A DNA stretch of 64,000 nt from Gemmobacter megaterium (GCF_900156815.1 NZ_FTOT01000001.1:806001-870000); one strand, 5' to 3'. Shown: positions 9,674 through 19,511, counted from the first letter of the stretch. Numbers and translations are program-made. The notes: a model not told the origin generated them from the sequence alone.

Positions 9674-10357
9674 TCAGGACTTGGGTTGCAACAGTTTCAA
9701 CGCAGCACGGATCAGCGTGGGCGCATCGGTGGCCGCCCCTTCGCCTGCGGCCTGAGCCACGGCGGCGGCGGCATCGCCTTGGGCATAGCCCAGGTTAGTC
9801 AGCGCCGACAATGCATCCGAACTGGCCATGGCCGCAGGATCGGGCGCTGGCGGCGCCTTGGCCTTGCGCGGCGTGGGCGGGGCGGCAGGCACCGGCTCGA
9901 CCAAACCCTCGCCGATATCGGCAACGCTGGCCATGCGCCCGCCCTGCGCCATCAGCATCGGCGCCTTGGACTTCAGCTCCATCGTCACCCGCTGGGCGAT
10001 CTTGGGGCCGACGCCGGGCGCCGCCTGGATCGACCGCGCATCACCCAGCGCGATGGCCCGCGCCACGCCCTCTGCCCCCAGGGTGCCAAGGATGGCCAGC
10101 GCCGCCTTGGCCCCGACCCCCTGCACGGTGGTCAGCAGCCGGTGCCATTCGCGGTCCAGCAAGGAGGGAAAGCCAATCAGTTGCAACAGATCTTCGCGGA
10201 CCACCATCTCGGTATAGAGCGCCGCAGCCTGGCCGGGCGGCGGCAAGGCGGCAAGGGTGCGGTCCGAAACCATCACCTCGTAGCCGACCCCGCGCACATC
10301 CAGAATGACGAGGCCGTCCCCCTTCCAGTCGACGATGCCCGACAGTTTTCCGATCAT
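9674..10357 (-). CDS. ruvA: Holliday junction branch-migration protein RuvA
   Basis: A 227-residue RuvA: N-terminal OB fold beginning [13 protein letters not shown], two helix-hairpin-helix motifs ([17 protein letters not shown] and [17 protein letters not shown]) that contact junction DNA, a flexible Pro/Ala linker and a C-terminal domain that normally contacts RuvB. It overlaps ruvC by four bases. ruvB, often the next gene, is absent; htpX follows instead. Confidence 0.95.
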   Translation of the reverse strand: MIGKLSGIVDWKGDGLVILDVRGVGYEVMVSDRTLAALPPPGQAAALYTEMVVREDLLQLIGFPSLLDREWHRLLTTVQGVGAKAALAILGTLGAEGVARAIALGDARSIQAAPGVGPKIAQRVTMELKSKAPMLMAQGGRMASVADIGEGLVEPVPAAPPTPRKAKAPPAPDPAAMASSDALSALTNLGYAQGDAAAAVAQAAGEGAATDAPTLIRAALKLLQPKS

Positions 10358-10860
10358 CCCGCCGCCCTTTTCACTGCGGCCTGCAACCGGCCGGCAGATT
10401 GCACATGATGCGCATGGCAGATCGCCACCGCCAGCGCATCGGCCGCATCCGGCCCCGCGATCTGTACGCCGGGCAAATGCAGGCGCACCATGTGATCCAC
10501 CTGGACCTTGGCGGCATGACCCACACCGACAACGGTTTTCTTGACCGCATTCGGGGCGTATTCGCCCACGACCAGCCCGGCCTGCGCAGGAACCAGCAAG
10601 GCGATGCCGCGCGCCTGCCCCAGTTTCAGCGTGGCGACCGCATCCTTGTTGACAAAGGTATGTTCAACGGCCGCAGCCTCGGGGCGGAACCGCAGGATCA
10701 CTTCTGTCAACTGGCCATGAAGGGACAAGAGCCGGTCGGCCAGATCGCCTGTCGTGGAATGGCAAATCCCGTTGGCGACATGGGTCAGGCGGCTGCCCTC
10801 CACGTCGATCACCCCCCAGCCAAGGTTCCGCAGCCCAGGGTCGATTCCGACCACCCGCAT
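10354..10860 (-). CDS. ruvC: crossover junction endodeoxyribonuclease RuvC
   Basis: A 168-residue Holliday-junction resolvase. The RNase-H-like fold opens with [16 protein letters not shown] (first catalytic Asp), continues with the glutamate region AAVEHTFVN and ends with the acidic cluster [14 protein letters not shown]. The start at 10860 gives the standard length; a frame open for 37 more codons upstream has no RuvC homology. First gene of ruvC-ruvA. Confidence 0.95.
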   Translation of the reverse strand: MRVVGIDPGLRNLGWGVIDVEGSRLTHVANGICHSTTGDLADRLLSLHGQLTEVILRFRPEAAAVEHTFVNKDAVATLKLGQARGIALLVPAQAGLVVGEYAPNAVKKTVVGVGHAAKVQVDHMVRLHLPGVQIAGPDAADALAVAICHAHHVQSAGRLQAAVKRAAG

Positions 10861-11160
10861 TCTTTCGCCTCGCCTGTCCGTGGATCCCGCCTGTTTTTCC
10901 GCCACTAGCACGAAAAGGGAACACGCGCCAGCCGCTTTGCGATGCGCCATGTTCATTCTGCAACGCAGCATTCACCGGGACGTTACCAGAGCAACACGAT
11001 TATGCCTTGTTTGAAAGGCCGAATCGCGCTGCGCCAGCCATGCGATAGACGCAAGACGGAGTTGCCCTTATGCAGGTTGTTTTGCACCCGCAGCACAGCT
11101 ATCTGACTGCTCAGGAAGCGCAATGCTTTTCAAACAGGCAGAATGTGAAGGAACCTCACC
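10861..11160. other. divergent intergenic region between ruvC and the DUF1127 gene
   Basis: Three hundred bases without a supported gene. It is less GC-rich than its surroundings and must contain the divergent promoters. GAAGGA (11149-11154) is the ribosome-binding site of the DUF1127 gene. I see no repeat or structured RNA. Confidence 0.5.
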
Positions 11161-11367
11161 ATGGCCACTTTCGAAACCACCCGCCCCGCTCTGGGCCTCT
11201 TCGGCGGCCGGCTGAGCACCCTCGTTGTCTCCCTCGTGGCCGCAGTGGCTGCGTGGAATGATGCCCGCGTGACGCGCAACGCCCTGTCGAAGCTCTCGGA
11301 CCGCGAGCTGGACGACATCGGCCTGTGCCGCGGCGACATCGAGGCGATCTCGGCCGGCACCCGCTAA
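11161..11367 (+). CDS. DUF1127 small protein
   Basis: A 68-residue protein with a short hydrophobic stretch (about residues 20-33) and a C-terminal DUF1127 motif, LSDRELDDIGLCRGDIEAIS, rich in conserved Arg and acidic residues. DUF1127 proteins of alphaproteobacteria have been linked to phosphate/carbon metabolism and sRNA-mediated RNA turnover, but the role of this one is not known. Strong ribosome-binding site and its own terminator. Confidence 0.85.
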   Translation: MATFETTRPALGLFGGRLSTLVVSLVAAVAAWNDARVTRNALSKLSDRELDDIGLCRGDIEAISAGTR

Positions 11368-11399
11368 GCCGGAGTTCTGGTCCCGGACCGGAAATGGAC

Positions 11400-11432
11400 A
11401 GGCCGCACGGGGCATCCCGCGCGGCCTTTGTC
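11400..11432 (+). terminator. terminator after the DUF1127 gene
   Basis: Stem AGGCCGC/GCGGCCT with GC-rich inner pairing (CGGGGCATCCCG), followed by TTGTCTTT. Confidence 0.7.
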
Positions 11433-11467
11433 TTTGCAGCGTGGCGGTTCGGGCCGCCGCATCTGCC

Positions 11468-11806
11468 CTACGTCATCCAGCCCAGATGCGATGCGACCCA
11501 GGTGCTGACCGGCTCGGCCTGCATCAGCACGGCGCCCAGTTGTTCCAGCAGGCTGCCTTGCCACAAAAGATCGACCTTGGCCTGATACAGGTCCGGGCCA
11601 AGCTGGGCCTGAATCGCGCCCTTCATCACCACGACCAACCCGAACAGCATCAGCACCGGCCCCATGACCGGCAGTCTCAGCCGCCGGGGCGCCCGGTAAT
11701 GCGATCGGCCCAATGTGCCGATCGCCTCGAACCCGTAGCCGTCCAGATGCGCCTTTTCCAGGCGACGGACGCGACGGTTGAAGTCCAACAGATTTTCATC
11801 GGCCAT
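11468..11806 (-). CDS. hypothetical single-pass membrane protein
   Basis: A 112-residue protein beginning MADENLLDFNRRVRRLEKAH, a basic helical segment, with one transmembrane helix at about residues 49-66 (VMGPVLMLFGLVVVMKG). The start at 11806 is inferred from this conserved-looking N-terminus; the frame is open another 42 codons upstream. Family not recognised. It lies convergent to the DUF1127 gene. Confidence 0.65.
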   Translation of the reverse strand: MADENLLDFNRRVRRLEKAHLDGYGFEAIGTLGRSHYRAPRRLRLPVMGPVLMLFGLVVVMKGAIQAQLGPDLYQAKVDLLWQGSLLEQLGAVLMQAEPVSTWVASHLGWMT

Positions 11807-11950
11807 GATACGAAACCTCTTGTCATGGCCCCCACACACCGGGGCATTTTTCGGCCCCAAATGTGGCAATATCTGGGCAGGTCGCGCGAGTTTTAGGAAA
11901 CGGATCGTTGCCGAAACACGATCCTGCCACAATCCGCGGCGCCTGCGGCC

Positions 11951-12823
11951 TCAGCCGTGACGCAGCACCAGCGTGGCCCATTCGCCAATATCCTCGCGGT
12001 CGACCAGCCCGAACCCATTGGCGACATAGGCCGCCAGCACTGCCTCGGCCTGCACGACCAGCAGGCCCGACAGGATCAGATGGCCGCCTTGCGCGATATG
12101 GGCCGCCATGTCAGGCGCCAGGTCGATCAGCGGGCCTTTCAGGATATTGGCAAAGATCAGCTCATACGGTGCCCGCGCGGCCAGGTCGGGGTGGTCGAAT
12201 CCCGCCGCCTCGACGCAAGGCACCCGGTCCGCCATGCCGTTGATCTCGGCATTGGCGACGGCGACCTCGACGGCGACCTGATCAATGTCCGATGCGATGA
12301 CCGCCGCATCCGGCCAGATCCGCGCAGCCGCCAGAGCCAGCACGCCCGTGCCCGAGCCGATATCGGCCACATTTCCCGCGCGCAGCCCCCCGGCATCCAG
12401 ACGATCAAGCGCGCGCAGGCATCCCAGCGTGGTGCCATGATGCCCGGTGCCAAAGGCCACCGTCGCCTCGATCTGCAAGGGCACGACGCCAGCGGGAACC
12501 TTGTCGGCATCATGGCTGCCATACAGCCAGAACCGCCCGGCCTCGACCGGCGCAAGATCGCGGCGCACCTTGGCCACCCAGTCGATATCGGGGATTTCCG
12601 ACACGACAAAGGGCTTGGCCCCGAAAGCCATGGACAACAGCAGCAGAACCGCCTGATCGGGCTGTTCCAGGAAATATCCGCCCACTTCCCACAGGCCGGA
12701 CCCATCCTCGATCTCGAATACACCCACGCCCGTCGGCTCTGGGGTCATCTCCTCCATCGCCTCGGCAAGCGCCTCGGCGGCATCCTGGTCCGGCAAAGTG
12801 GTCAGGGCGGAATAGGTCGACAT
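11951..12823 (-). CDS. prmA: ribosomal protein L11 methyltransferase
   Basis: A 290-residue class I SAM methyltransferase. The N-terminal substrate-recognition part is followed by ATVAFGTGHHGTTLGCLRAL, the PrmA hallmark, then motif I (VADIGSGTGVLALAAA) and the NPPY-like motif as FANILKGPLIDLAP. It trimethylates residues of ribosomal protein L11. AAGGA nine bases before the ATG at 12823 decides the start. Confidence 0.93.
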   Translation of the reverse strand: MSTYSALTTLPDQDAAEALAEAMEEMTPEPTGVGVFEIEDGSGLWEVGGYFLEQPDQAVLLLLSMAFGAKPFVVSEIPDIDWVAKVRRDLAPVEAGRFWLYGSHDADKVPAGVVPLQIEATVAFGTGHHGTTLGCLRALDRLDAGGLRAGNVADIGSGTGVLALAAARIWPDAAVIASDIDQVAVEVAVANAEINGMADRVPCVEAAGFDHPDLAARAPYELIFANILKGPLIDLAPDMAAHIAQGGHLILSGLLVVQAEAVLAAYVANGFGLVDREDIGEWATLVLRHG

Positions 12824-12926
12824 GAAGTGTCCTTCCGGAATCGCGGGAGTGTCGGGGCAGCGGGCCTTGCGGCCCGGTCCCCGGCCCAGGCAAGAGGTCT
12901 TGGGGCAACGCGGCTTGGCTGCGGGA

Positions 12927-14096
12927 TTAGCGGGGGGGAAACCAGCGGTCAAGTGCAGGAAGGGCCAGCCGCCGCACCAGACGCAGGAAGCTGCGCGCCT
13001 CCAGGTCGGCATAGTCCAGTTGTCCTTCCAGCAGTTGGACATACCGGGCCTGAACGCCCGGATGCGCCAGCACCCTGCGGGCCACCGCGCCGCGCAAGGG
13101 CCGCGCATACAGCACCCCCCGGCACAGCCGCGCGCGGCGCAATTCGCCGTGCACAGGGGCGAGCGCCGCCGTATAATGGCGCAGTGCGGCACCCGGCGCC
13201 TCCTGGGCCAGGGCCCGGATCGCCGCCTGTGCGGCAAGCGCGCCAGAGTGAATCGCCCAGGCGATCCCTTCTCCCGTCAACGGATCGACCAGCCCGGCGG
13301 CATCGCCTGCCAACAGGACGCGGCCCTCGCCCGGCACCGCCGGAAACGCACCGAACGGCAGGTGATGCCCCTTGACCCGAACCGTTCCCGCCGCCCCGTG
13401 CCTGACCAGCCAGTCCTCCATGACAGCGCGCAATGCAGGATTGCGGGACACCAGCCCCCCAACCCCCAGCGTCAGCCCGTTCCGCTTGGGAAAGGCCCAG
13501 CCATAGCCCCAGTTGGCAGCGCCAAGATCAACCTCCATCGCCGCCCTGCCGCAGGGGCGCCTGACCTCGACCTCCAACGCCAGCGCCAGACGCGACGGAT
13601 CCTGCGCGCGTCCCCACAGCCGCCGCGCGACGACGGAATTGACACCATCGGCCCCGATGATCAGCGGGGCGCCAAGCGTTGTGCCATCCGACAGGCTCAG
13701 CAGGCCGTTCTCAAGATCCATCCGGGCAATGCGGCGCCCGGAATAATCGACCGCCCCGGCCTGTAACGCGCGGTCGTGCAGTGCGGCATCAAAATCCTGC
13801 CGCATCGTCATGCCGAACGGGCGATCAAAGGACAGCGCGGCAATATGATGCCCCTGATGCAGCAGGTTGGCCCGCCCGACCCAACGCATCAGATCATCGG
13901 GGAGCCTGCCGAACACCTGCGCCAGTTGTTGCTGCGCCCGGCCCGAGACCGCCCCGCCGCACAGCTTGTCGCGCGGAAAGGGTGCACGGTCGATCAGCGC
14001 CACCGACAGCCCGGCCCGGCCCGCAGTGACCGCCGCCGCAGAACCAGCCGGACCAGCGCCGACGACGATCAGATCAAATCTCGCGGCGCCGGACAT
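12927..14096 (-). CDS. geranylgeranyl-reductase-family FAD oxidoreductase
   Basis: A 389-residue flavoprotein with an N-terminal Rossmann motif (DLIVVGAGPAGSAAAVTAG), the family motif FPRDKLCGGAVS after it, an internal DG motif (IGADGVNSVV) and the C-terminal GDAAGLVDPLTGEGI. This superfamily includes ChlP/BchP and archaeal lipid reductases. No photosynthesis genes are nearby, so bacteriochlorophyll synthesis is not supported; the substrate is unknown. The stop of msrA is eight bases upstream. Confidence 0.8.
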   Translation of the reverse strand: MSGAARFDLIVVGAGPAGSAAAVTAGRAGLSVALIDRAPFPRDKLCGGAVSGRAQQQLAQVFGRLPDDLMRWVGRANLLHQGHHIAALSFDRPFGMTMRQDFDAALHDRALQAGAVDYSGRRIARMDLENGLLSLSDGTTLGAPLIIGADGVNSVVARRLWGRAQDPSRLALALEVEVRRPCGRAAMEVDLGAANWGYGWAFPKRNGLTLGVGGLVSRNPALRAVMEDWLVRHGAAGTVRVKGHHLPFGAFPAVPGEGRVLLAGDAAGLVDPLTGEGIAWAIHSGALAAQAAIRALAQEAPGAALRHYTAALAPVHGELRRARLCRGVLYARPLRGAVARRVLAHPGVQARYVQLLEGQLDYADLEARSFLRLVRRLALPALDRWFPPR

Positions 14097-14104
14097 CGCG
14101 CCGG

Positions 14105-14755
14105 TCAGACTCCGAGGCCGATCGGACAACTGACCCCTGTGCCCGCCAACCCGCAATATCCGCCGGGATTCTTGGCAAGATACTGCTGATGGTAGTCTTC
14201 GGCGAAATAGAATTCAGGCGCAGGCAGGATCTCGGTCGTCACCACACCGCGCCCGGCCCGCATCAGCCGATGCTGGAACAGGGCCCGGCTGGCTTCGGCG
14301 ACCTCCTGCTGACTGTCGCCAAACGTATAGATCCCGCTGCGATATTGCGTGCCGACGTCATTGCCCTGCCGCATTCCCTGCGTCGGGTCGTGGGATTCCC
14401 AGAATGCGCGCAAAAGCCGCTCGTACGGGATTACCGCCGGATCAAAGATCACCCGGACAACCTCGTTGTGGCCGGTCATGCCGGTGCAAACCTCCTGATA
14501 GGTCGGGTTCGGCGTATGACCGGCGGCATAGCCCACCATGGTCAGCCACACACCGGGCAAGTCCCAGAACAGCCGCTCCACCCCCCAGAAACAGCCCATG
14601 CCAAAGACGGCCTCGGCCATGCCCTCGGGCACGGGGGATTTCAGCGGAATATCCGACAGGAAATGCCGCTCTGCCGTCGGAATCGGCTGGGCGCGGCCGG
14701 GCAAGGCATCGGCCTTGGAAATCATCGTGACAGGTTTTCGGGCGAACAGCGACAT
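14105..14755 (-). CDS. msrA: peptide-methionine (S)-S-oxide reductase MsrA
   Basis: A 216-residue MsrA with the catalytic motif GMGCFWGVE (nucleophilic Cys), the downstream [18 protein letters not shown] and a C-terminal pair of cysteines ([13 protein letters not shown]) suited to recycling by thioredoxin. It repairs oxidised methionine in proteins. Confidence 0.95.
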   Translation of the reverse strand: MSLFARKPVTMISKADALPGRAQPIPTAERHFLSDIPLKSPVPEGMAEAVFGMGCFWGVERLFWDLPGVWLTMVGYAAGHTPNPTYQEVCTGMTGHNEVVRVIFDPAVIPYERLLRAFWESHDPTQGMRQGNDVGTQYRSGIYTFGDSQQEVAEASRALFQHRLMRAGRGVVTTEILPAPEFYFAEDYHQQYLAKNPGGYCGLAGTGVSCPIGLGV

Positions 14756-14800
14756 CGGGGCCTCCCATGGCGTTTGCCGCAATATAGGAGGCCGCCCGCC

Positions 14801-15421
14801 CTAGCGCCAGTCCGCCGCCAGCGCGCTGCGCACCCGCGCCGCCACCACATCCGGTTGCCCGGCACCGTCGATCACCCGAAACCGGCCGGGCGCGGCGGCG
14901 GCAATCTCCAGAAAGGCGGCGCGCATCCGTTCCTGCATCGCAAGACCCATATCCTCGAACCGCTGCTCGGTGCCTGCGCGGGCGCGGGCGCGGCCCAGCC
15001 CCTCGGCAGGGTCGATGTCGATCAGCAGGGTCAGGTCGGGCTCGACCCCGATCGCAAGGTCGTGCAAGGCATCGACCAGGGCGCGCAGATCCCCGCGCGT
15101 CACCCCCTGATAGACGCGGGTGGAATCGGCAAAGCGGTCACAGATCACCACGGCCCCACGGGCCAGCGCCGGGCGGATGGTGCGCTCCAGATGGTCGCGC
15201 CGCGCCGCCGTGAACAGCAGCGCCTCGGTTTCGGCCGACCAGCGGGCCGGATCCCCTTCCAGCACCAGCCGGCGGATTTCCTCGGCCCCCGCACTGCCAC
15301 CCGGCTCGCGCGTCAGCACCACCTCGTGGCCCGCCGCGCGCAAGGCTTCGGCCAGATGCCGCGCCTGGGTCGATTTTCCCGACCCGTCGATCCCTTCGAA
15401 ACTCAGGAAACGCCCCTGCAC
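14801..15421 (-). CDS. tmk: thymidylate kinase
   Basis: A 206-residue dTMP kinase. The P-loop is FEGIDGSGKST; the TREPGG and DRFADSTRVYQG motifs bind dTMP, and the lid region carries GRARARAGTEQRFE. The start is a GTG at 15421, chosen because it lies directly before the conserved QGRFLSFEG and is preceded by AAGGGCAGG; no ATG lies close by. It follows the DD-carboxypeptidase gene on the same strand by 91 bases. Confidence 0.93.
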   Translation of the reverse strand: MQGRFLSFEGIDGSGKSTQARHLAEALRAAGHEVVLTREPGGSAGAEEIRRLVLEGDPARWSAETEALLFTAARRDHLERTIRPALARGAVVICDRFADSTRVYQGVTRGDLRALVDALHDLAIGVEPDLTLLIDIDPAEGLGRARARAGTEQRFEDMGLAMQERMRAAFLEIAAAAPGRFRVIDGAGQPDVVAARVRSALAADWR

Positions 15422-15512
15422 CGGCCTGCCCTTTGCATTGATCCAATATTTCTCGGGGTCGAAGCGCCCCGCGACGCAGGAGGGCGGCAGACCGCCCCCT
15501 GCCCGGTCGCCG

Positions 15513-16673
15513 TCAGAACGCCAGCGCCGAGGATGCCCGGCTGGCCAGCACACGCGCCGCCGTACCGACCCGCCGCAGGAACCCCGCAGGCAACACATCG
15601 CTTTCCACCAGGACCGGCACCCGCACCTCGGGCCGTTCCGGGATGGTCACGACCAGCTCGCCCACGACCTGACCGGCGGCCAGAGGGGCCTGCAACGGCC
15701 CTTGCCATTCCACCCGCGCCTCGACGGCATCGGATTGCAAGGCGGGCACCAGAACCGTGACCTCGCGTTCGGGCACCAGGCCAACGCTTGTCGCCTCGCC
15801 CATCCAGACCGGCGCTTCGGCCACCCGGCGACTGGCCGGGGCGACGGTGCGCAGACTGAACTGGCGAAACGCCCAGTTGACGATGCGCTCGGATTCCTGT
15901 GCACGCGCGGCATCCTGCTCCAGTCCGGTGATCACAAAGATCACCCGCCTGTCGCCCTGGGCCGCGGACCCGACCAGACCATATCCGGCCTCCTGGGTAT
16001 GGCCGGTCTTGAGACCGTCGGCACCGACGTTCAGGCTGAGCAAGGGGTTGCGGTTGCGCGCATTGGCCGGGGCCCGGTTCTTGTAGTCGAACTCTGTCGC
16101 GCTGAAATACCCGTAATGTTCGGGGAAATCCTCGATCAGATGGCGGGCCAGAATCCCCAGATCGCGCACCGACATGCGGTGCCCCGGATCGGGCCAGCCG
16201 GAGGCGTTCGTCAGCGTGGTTCCCGTCATTCCCAGCGCATGGGCGCGCTGGGTGGCCAGCCGCGAAAACGCCTCCTCGCTGCCTGCCAGCCCTTCGGCCA
16301 CCACAACGCAGGCATCGTTCCCCGAATTGACGATGATCCCCATGATCAGGTCACGCACCGTCGGGCGATCCCCCTCGTTGAGGAACATGGTCGATCCGCC
16401 CATCGCCTTGGCGCGGGACGAGACGGTGAATTCCGTCTCCATCGTCACCCGGCCATCGCGCAATGCCTCGAACAGCATCAGCAGCGTCATCAGCTTGGAC
16501 ATGGACGCAGGCGGCAGCGGCAGGTCGGCATCCTTTTCCAGCAGGACCGACCCGGTGGTCATATCATAGATCCAGGCCGCGCGGGCCTGGGTGTCAAAGG
16601 CCCTGGCAGGCATGGCCACCAGAATGGCCAGCCCGGCGGCCAGCAGATTTCGGGTGATCGCGCTGTTACGCAT
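15513..16673 (-). CDS. D-alanyl-D-alanine carboxypeptidase (PBP5/6 type)
   Basis: A 386-residue periplasmic serine peptidase that trims peptidoglycan pentapeptides. Signal peptide about 1-25 (AMPARA), then the penicillin-binding triad SMSK (Ser57/Lys60), SGN (117-119) and KTG (222-224), followed by the C-terminal beta domain of the PBP5/6 type. It ends with a short hydrophobic tail. It is preceded by a SPOR-domain lipoprotein gene, a cell-wall related pairing. Confidence 0.92.
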   Translation of the reverse strand: MRNSAITRNLLAAGLAILVAMPARAFDTQARAAWIYDMTTGSVLLEKDADLPLPPASMSKLMTLLMLFEALRDGRVTMETEFTVSSRAKAMGGSTMFLNEGDRPTVRDLIMGIIVNSGNDACVVVAEGLAGSEEAFSRLATQRAHALGMTGTTLTNASGWPDPGHRMSVRDLGILARHLIEDFPEHYGYFSATEFDYKNRAPANARNRNPLLSLNVGADGLKTGHTQEAGYGLVGSAAQGDRRVIFVITGLEQDAARAQESERIVNWAFRQFSLRTVAPASRRVAEAPVWMGEATSVGLVPEREVTVLVPALQSDAVEARVEWQGPLQAPLAAGQVVGELVVTIPERPEVRVPVLVESDVLPAGFLRRVGTAARVLASRASSALAF

Positions 16674-16710
16674 CGCGGCCCCTCCTTGATTGACTGTCAT
16701 CCGAACCGCC

Positions 16711-17562
16711 TCAGCGCGAGACGAAATAGGCATCCTTGAAACCCGCGCCCTTGACCTTGGCCATCAGCGCCTCGCGCGCGGCGGCATCGGCGGCAGGGCC
16801 CACCAGAACGCGCCAGAACGGCTTGCCCTGGGTTTCCTCTTTCTTGATCTGGGTCTGGGCGCCGGCCTTGCTCAGTTGTGCCGCCGCGCCCTTGGCATTG
16901 GCTTCCACACTGAAGATGCCGATCTGGATCAGATTACGCCCGCCCGCCGCCGGTTTGGCGGCCGCCGCGGGTTTCGGAGCGGGCACTGGCGCAGCCGCCA
17001 CAGCGGCCGGAGCGGTCGGCGATGCCCCCGCGCCGGGGGTCGGGGGGGCCAGCGTTTCGGTCGCGATGGTTTCCTGACCATCCAGCACCGGGGTCGCGGG
17101 GGGAAGCGACGGTTCGGCCGCCACTTCCTCGCGGCGCAGCGCCGTCACATCCAGCTTGCCCGGTTGTCCGGCCAGCAAGCCAAGCGCCGCCGCCGCATCG
17201 GACGAAACCTGCAAGCGCGGGCCGGGCATGTCACGTTCGCGCCGGAACAGCGCACCGATCACGAACTTGCCATTGTCGGGATTGCGGATGATGACGCGCT
17301 CTGGATCCTTGACCGTGGGATAGGCCACCCAGACGCCGCCCAGCGAGGGACGACCATCCCACAGCCCCTGCTCTGACACGTTGAACACATCCGGCGCCTC
17401 GATATCGCGCTCGACCAGCCGCGTTGTGCCCGCCGGATCCGCAGTGGCGGCCGCTCCGTCGTCCCTCGCGCCAAACAAGGGCTGTCCGCCCTCGCACGCC
17501 GCAAGCGTCAGCATCGCACCCGCCACAAGCACCCATGTCAGGGTTGTGCGCCCGTTCGTCAT
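16711..17562 (-). CDS. SPOR-domain lipoprotein
   Basis: A 283-residue protein with an N-terminal lipobox (LTLAAC, Cys about 23), an extended Pro/Ala-rich linker (about 155-205) and a C-terminal SPOR domain (about 207-283, IQIGIFSVEANAKGAAAQL). SPOR domains bind denuded glycan at division sites. Context with the DD-carboxypeptidase 37 bases downstream supports a role in septal wall metabolism. Confidence 0.85.
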   Translation of the reverse strand: MTNGRTTLTWVLVAGAMLTLAACEGGQPLFGARDDGAAATADPAGTTRLVERDIEAPDVFNVSEQGLWDGRPSLGGVWVAYPTVKDPERVIIRNPDNGKFVIGALFRRERDMPGPRLQVSSDAAAALGLLAGQPGKLDVTALRREEVAAEPSLPPATPVLDGQETIATETLAPPTPGAGASPTAPAAVAAAPVPAPKPAAAAKPAAGGRNLIQIGIFSVEANAKGAAAQLSKAGAQTQIKKEETQGKPFWRVLVGPAADAAAREALMAKVKGAGFKDAYFVSR

Positions 17563-17894
17563 CCTGCCCCCTTGGCCGGGCCATGCCCTGACCGACGTTT
17601 CGGGTCAGCCCTGCCCGGCCGCCCGCTGCCCCATTATTGGCGCGGTCCGCGCAGGACCGCATCGCGCGCATCATAGCGTCGGATGCCTGACGAGGAAAGT
17701 CTGCCAAGGCAGGCAATCCCACTCCCCTACACACAATTTCGCCAACGCCCTGCCCTCGCCAAGACCCTGCCCCGCCTTGCCGCCGTCAATCCCCCTCTTC
17801 CGCGCCCGACGCGGGCACGCCGCCAGCCCGTCCGGTTGCAACCGGCGCGCGCTACAGGCAAAGTAAGCGCAGATTCAGGGGATCGGAGGCAGCC
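17563..17894. other. intergenic region, divergent promoters
   Basis: About 330 bases between the SPOR lipoprotein gene and the cytochrome gene. No frame in it resembles a protein. GGATCGGAGG just before 17895 is the ribosome-binding region of the cytochrome gene. Confidence 0.5.
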
Positions 17895-18332
17895 ATGGCC
17901 CAGGCCACCCACAAGACCGCAATCGCAGCCGGATTGACCCTTGCCGCAGTCACCTTGGCGGCATGTCTGCCTGGCCTGCCCCAGCGCGACCCGGAGGCCA
18001 ACGGGGCGCGGCTTTATGCCGACTATTGCGCGGCCTGCCATGGCTCCGGCGGCAAGGGCGACGGCCCGGCCGCCGAAGGGTTGCGCCCGGCACCGGCGGA
18101 TCTGACGCAACTGACCGCACAGGCCGGGGGCAGCTTTCCCAAGGTCAAGGTCATGGCCAAGGTCTATGGCTATCATCAGGGCAAGGGCGGCGGCGGCGGT
18201 GCAATGCCGGAATTCGGGCCGCTGCTGGAAGGCCCGGTCGTGCTGGTCGAAACGGCGCCGGGGGTGATGACCCCGACGCCGGAAAAGCTGGTGGCCCTGG
18301 CCGAACATGTCGAGCGTCTGGGCCGCAACTAG
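17895..18332 (+). CDS. membrane-anchored c-type cytochrome lipoprotein
   Basis: A 145-residue monohaem cytochrome c. The N-terminal lipobox VTLAAC (Cys about 24) predicts a lipid anchor, the haem site is CAACH (about 50-54) and the distal Met ligand is probably in GAMPEFG. It should work in periplasmic electron transfer; maturation would use the ccm genes at 44780-47673. Partner unknown. Its stop lies three bases from that of the convergent flavoprotein gene. Confidence 0.87.
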   Translation: MAQATHKTAIAAGLTLAAVTLAACLPGLPQRDPEANGARLYADYCAACHGSGGKGDGPAAEGLRPAPADLTQLTAQAGGSFPKVKVMAKVYGYHQGKGGGGGAMPEFGPLLEGPVVLVETAPGVMTPTPEKLVALAEHVERLGRN

Positions 18333-18335
18333 GGG

Positions 18336-19511
18336 TCAGGCCACCTGCCCCGCCGCCCAGCCCGACGACCAGGCCCATTGAAAATTGTAGCCACCCAGCC
18401 AGCCGGTGACATCGACCACCTCGCCGATGAAATACATCCCCGGCACCGCCCGCGCCTCCATGCTGCGCGAGTCCAGATCGCGGGTGTCCACGCCACCAAG
18501 CGTGACCTCTGCGGTGCGCCAGCCTTCGGTGCCCATCGGCAGCACCTCCCACCCGCCCAGCACATCGACGAGCCGCCGCATCTCGGCCCCCGTCAGATCC
18601 GCCAGCCGCCCCGGCGTCCCGGCCCAGACCGCCGCCTGCCGGGCCATCCGCTCCGGCATCAGCGCCGCAAGCGAATTGCCCGCCAGTTGCGCCCCCGCGC
18701 TGCGCCGCAGCCCGGCAAGGGCCGCTGCCACATCACGGTCGGGCATCAGGTTCACCCGGATCGGCGCCCCTTCGCGCCAATAGCTGGAGATTTGCAGGAT
18801 CGACGGCCCCGACAGCCCGCGATGCGTGAACAGCAACCCCTCGCGGAACCGGGTCTTGCCGAATGACACCACCGCCTCGATCGACAGGCCCGCCAGTGTC
18901 GCCATACTGTCGCGCAAGGCATCGGAAAAGGTCAGCGGGACAAGCCCCGCACGGGGCTCTATCAGGCGCAGGCCAAACTGCCGCGCCAGATCATAGCCAA
19001 AACCCGACGCCCCCATCTTGGGGATGGACTTCCCCCCGGTCGCCACCACAAGCGATTGCGCGACAACCGGCCCGCGCGCGGTTTCCAGCCGAAAGGCCCC
19101 GTCGTGGCTGACCTGGCCGACCGTACACCCCAGCCACAACCGCCCCCCCGCCTGCACCAGATCGCGGCAGAGCGCATCGACAACCTGAGTCGCCGGGCCG
19201 TCGCAGAACAACTGGCCCAGCGTCTTTTCATGCCAGGCAATGCCCCAGCCATTCATCCTGGCAATGAAATCCGATTGCGTGTAGCGCCGCAGCGCAGACA
19301 TGGCAAATCGCGGATTTTCCGACAGGAATCGCTCGGGCGCGATACCGAGGTTGGTGAAATTGCACCGCCCCCCGCCCGAGATGCGAATCTTCTCGGCCGG
19401 TTTGGCCGCATGGTCGATCACCAGCACACGCCGCCCCCGCCGCGCGGCCTCGATGCCCGCGAACAGCCCTGCGGCGCCTGCGCCTAGGATGGCAACATCC
19501 ACCTTTTCCAT
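18336..19511 (-). CDS. HI0933/YhiN-family NAD(P)/FAD flavoprotein
   Basis: A 391-residue flavoprotein of the HI0933/YhiN family. The N-terminal FAD fold (VDVAILGAGAAGLFAGIEAA) is followed by the diagnostic KIRISGGGRCNFTN, and the C-terminus carries GEVVDVTGWLGGYNFQWAWS. The reaction is unknown for the family. Start at 19511 fits homologous length; the frame extends upstream without homology. Confidence 0.85.
   Translation of the reverse strand: MEKVDVAILGAGAAGLFAGIEAARRGRRVLVIDHAAKPAEKIRISGGGRCNFTNLGIAPERFLSENPRFAMSALRRYTQSDFIARMNGWGIAWHEKTLGQLFCDGPATQVVDALCRDLVQAGGRLWLGCTVGQVSHDGAFRLETARGPVVAQSLVVATGGKSIPKMGASGFGYDLARQFGLRLIEPRAGLVPLTFSDALRDSMATLAGLSIEAVVSFGKTRFREGLLFTHRGLSGPSILQISSYWREGAPIRVNLMPDRDVAAALAGLRRSAGAQLAGNSLAALMPERMARQAAVWAGTPGRLADLTGAEMRRLVDVLGGWEVLPMGTEGWRTAEVTLGGVDTRDLDSRSMEARAVPGMYFIGEVVDVTGWLGGYNFQWAWSSGWAAGQVA

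Noticed and set aside
12927-14096. Photosynthesis gene bchP
   Set aside because: The protein belongs to the broad geranylgeranyl reductase family, but no bch, crt or puf genes are in the window.
17683-17937. 84-codon frame before the cytochrome gene
   Set aside because: Pro/Arg-rich composition, overlap with the cytochrome start and no ribosome-binding site.
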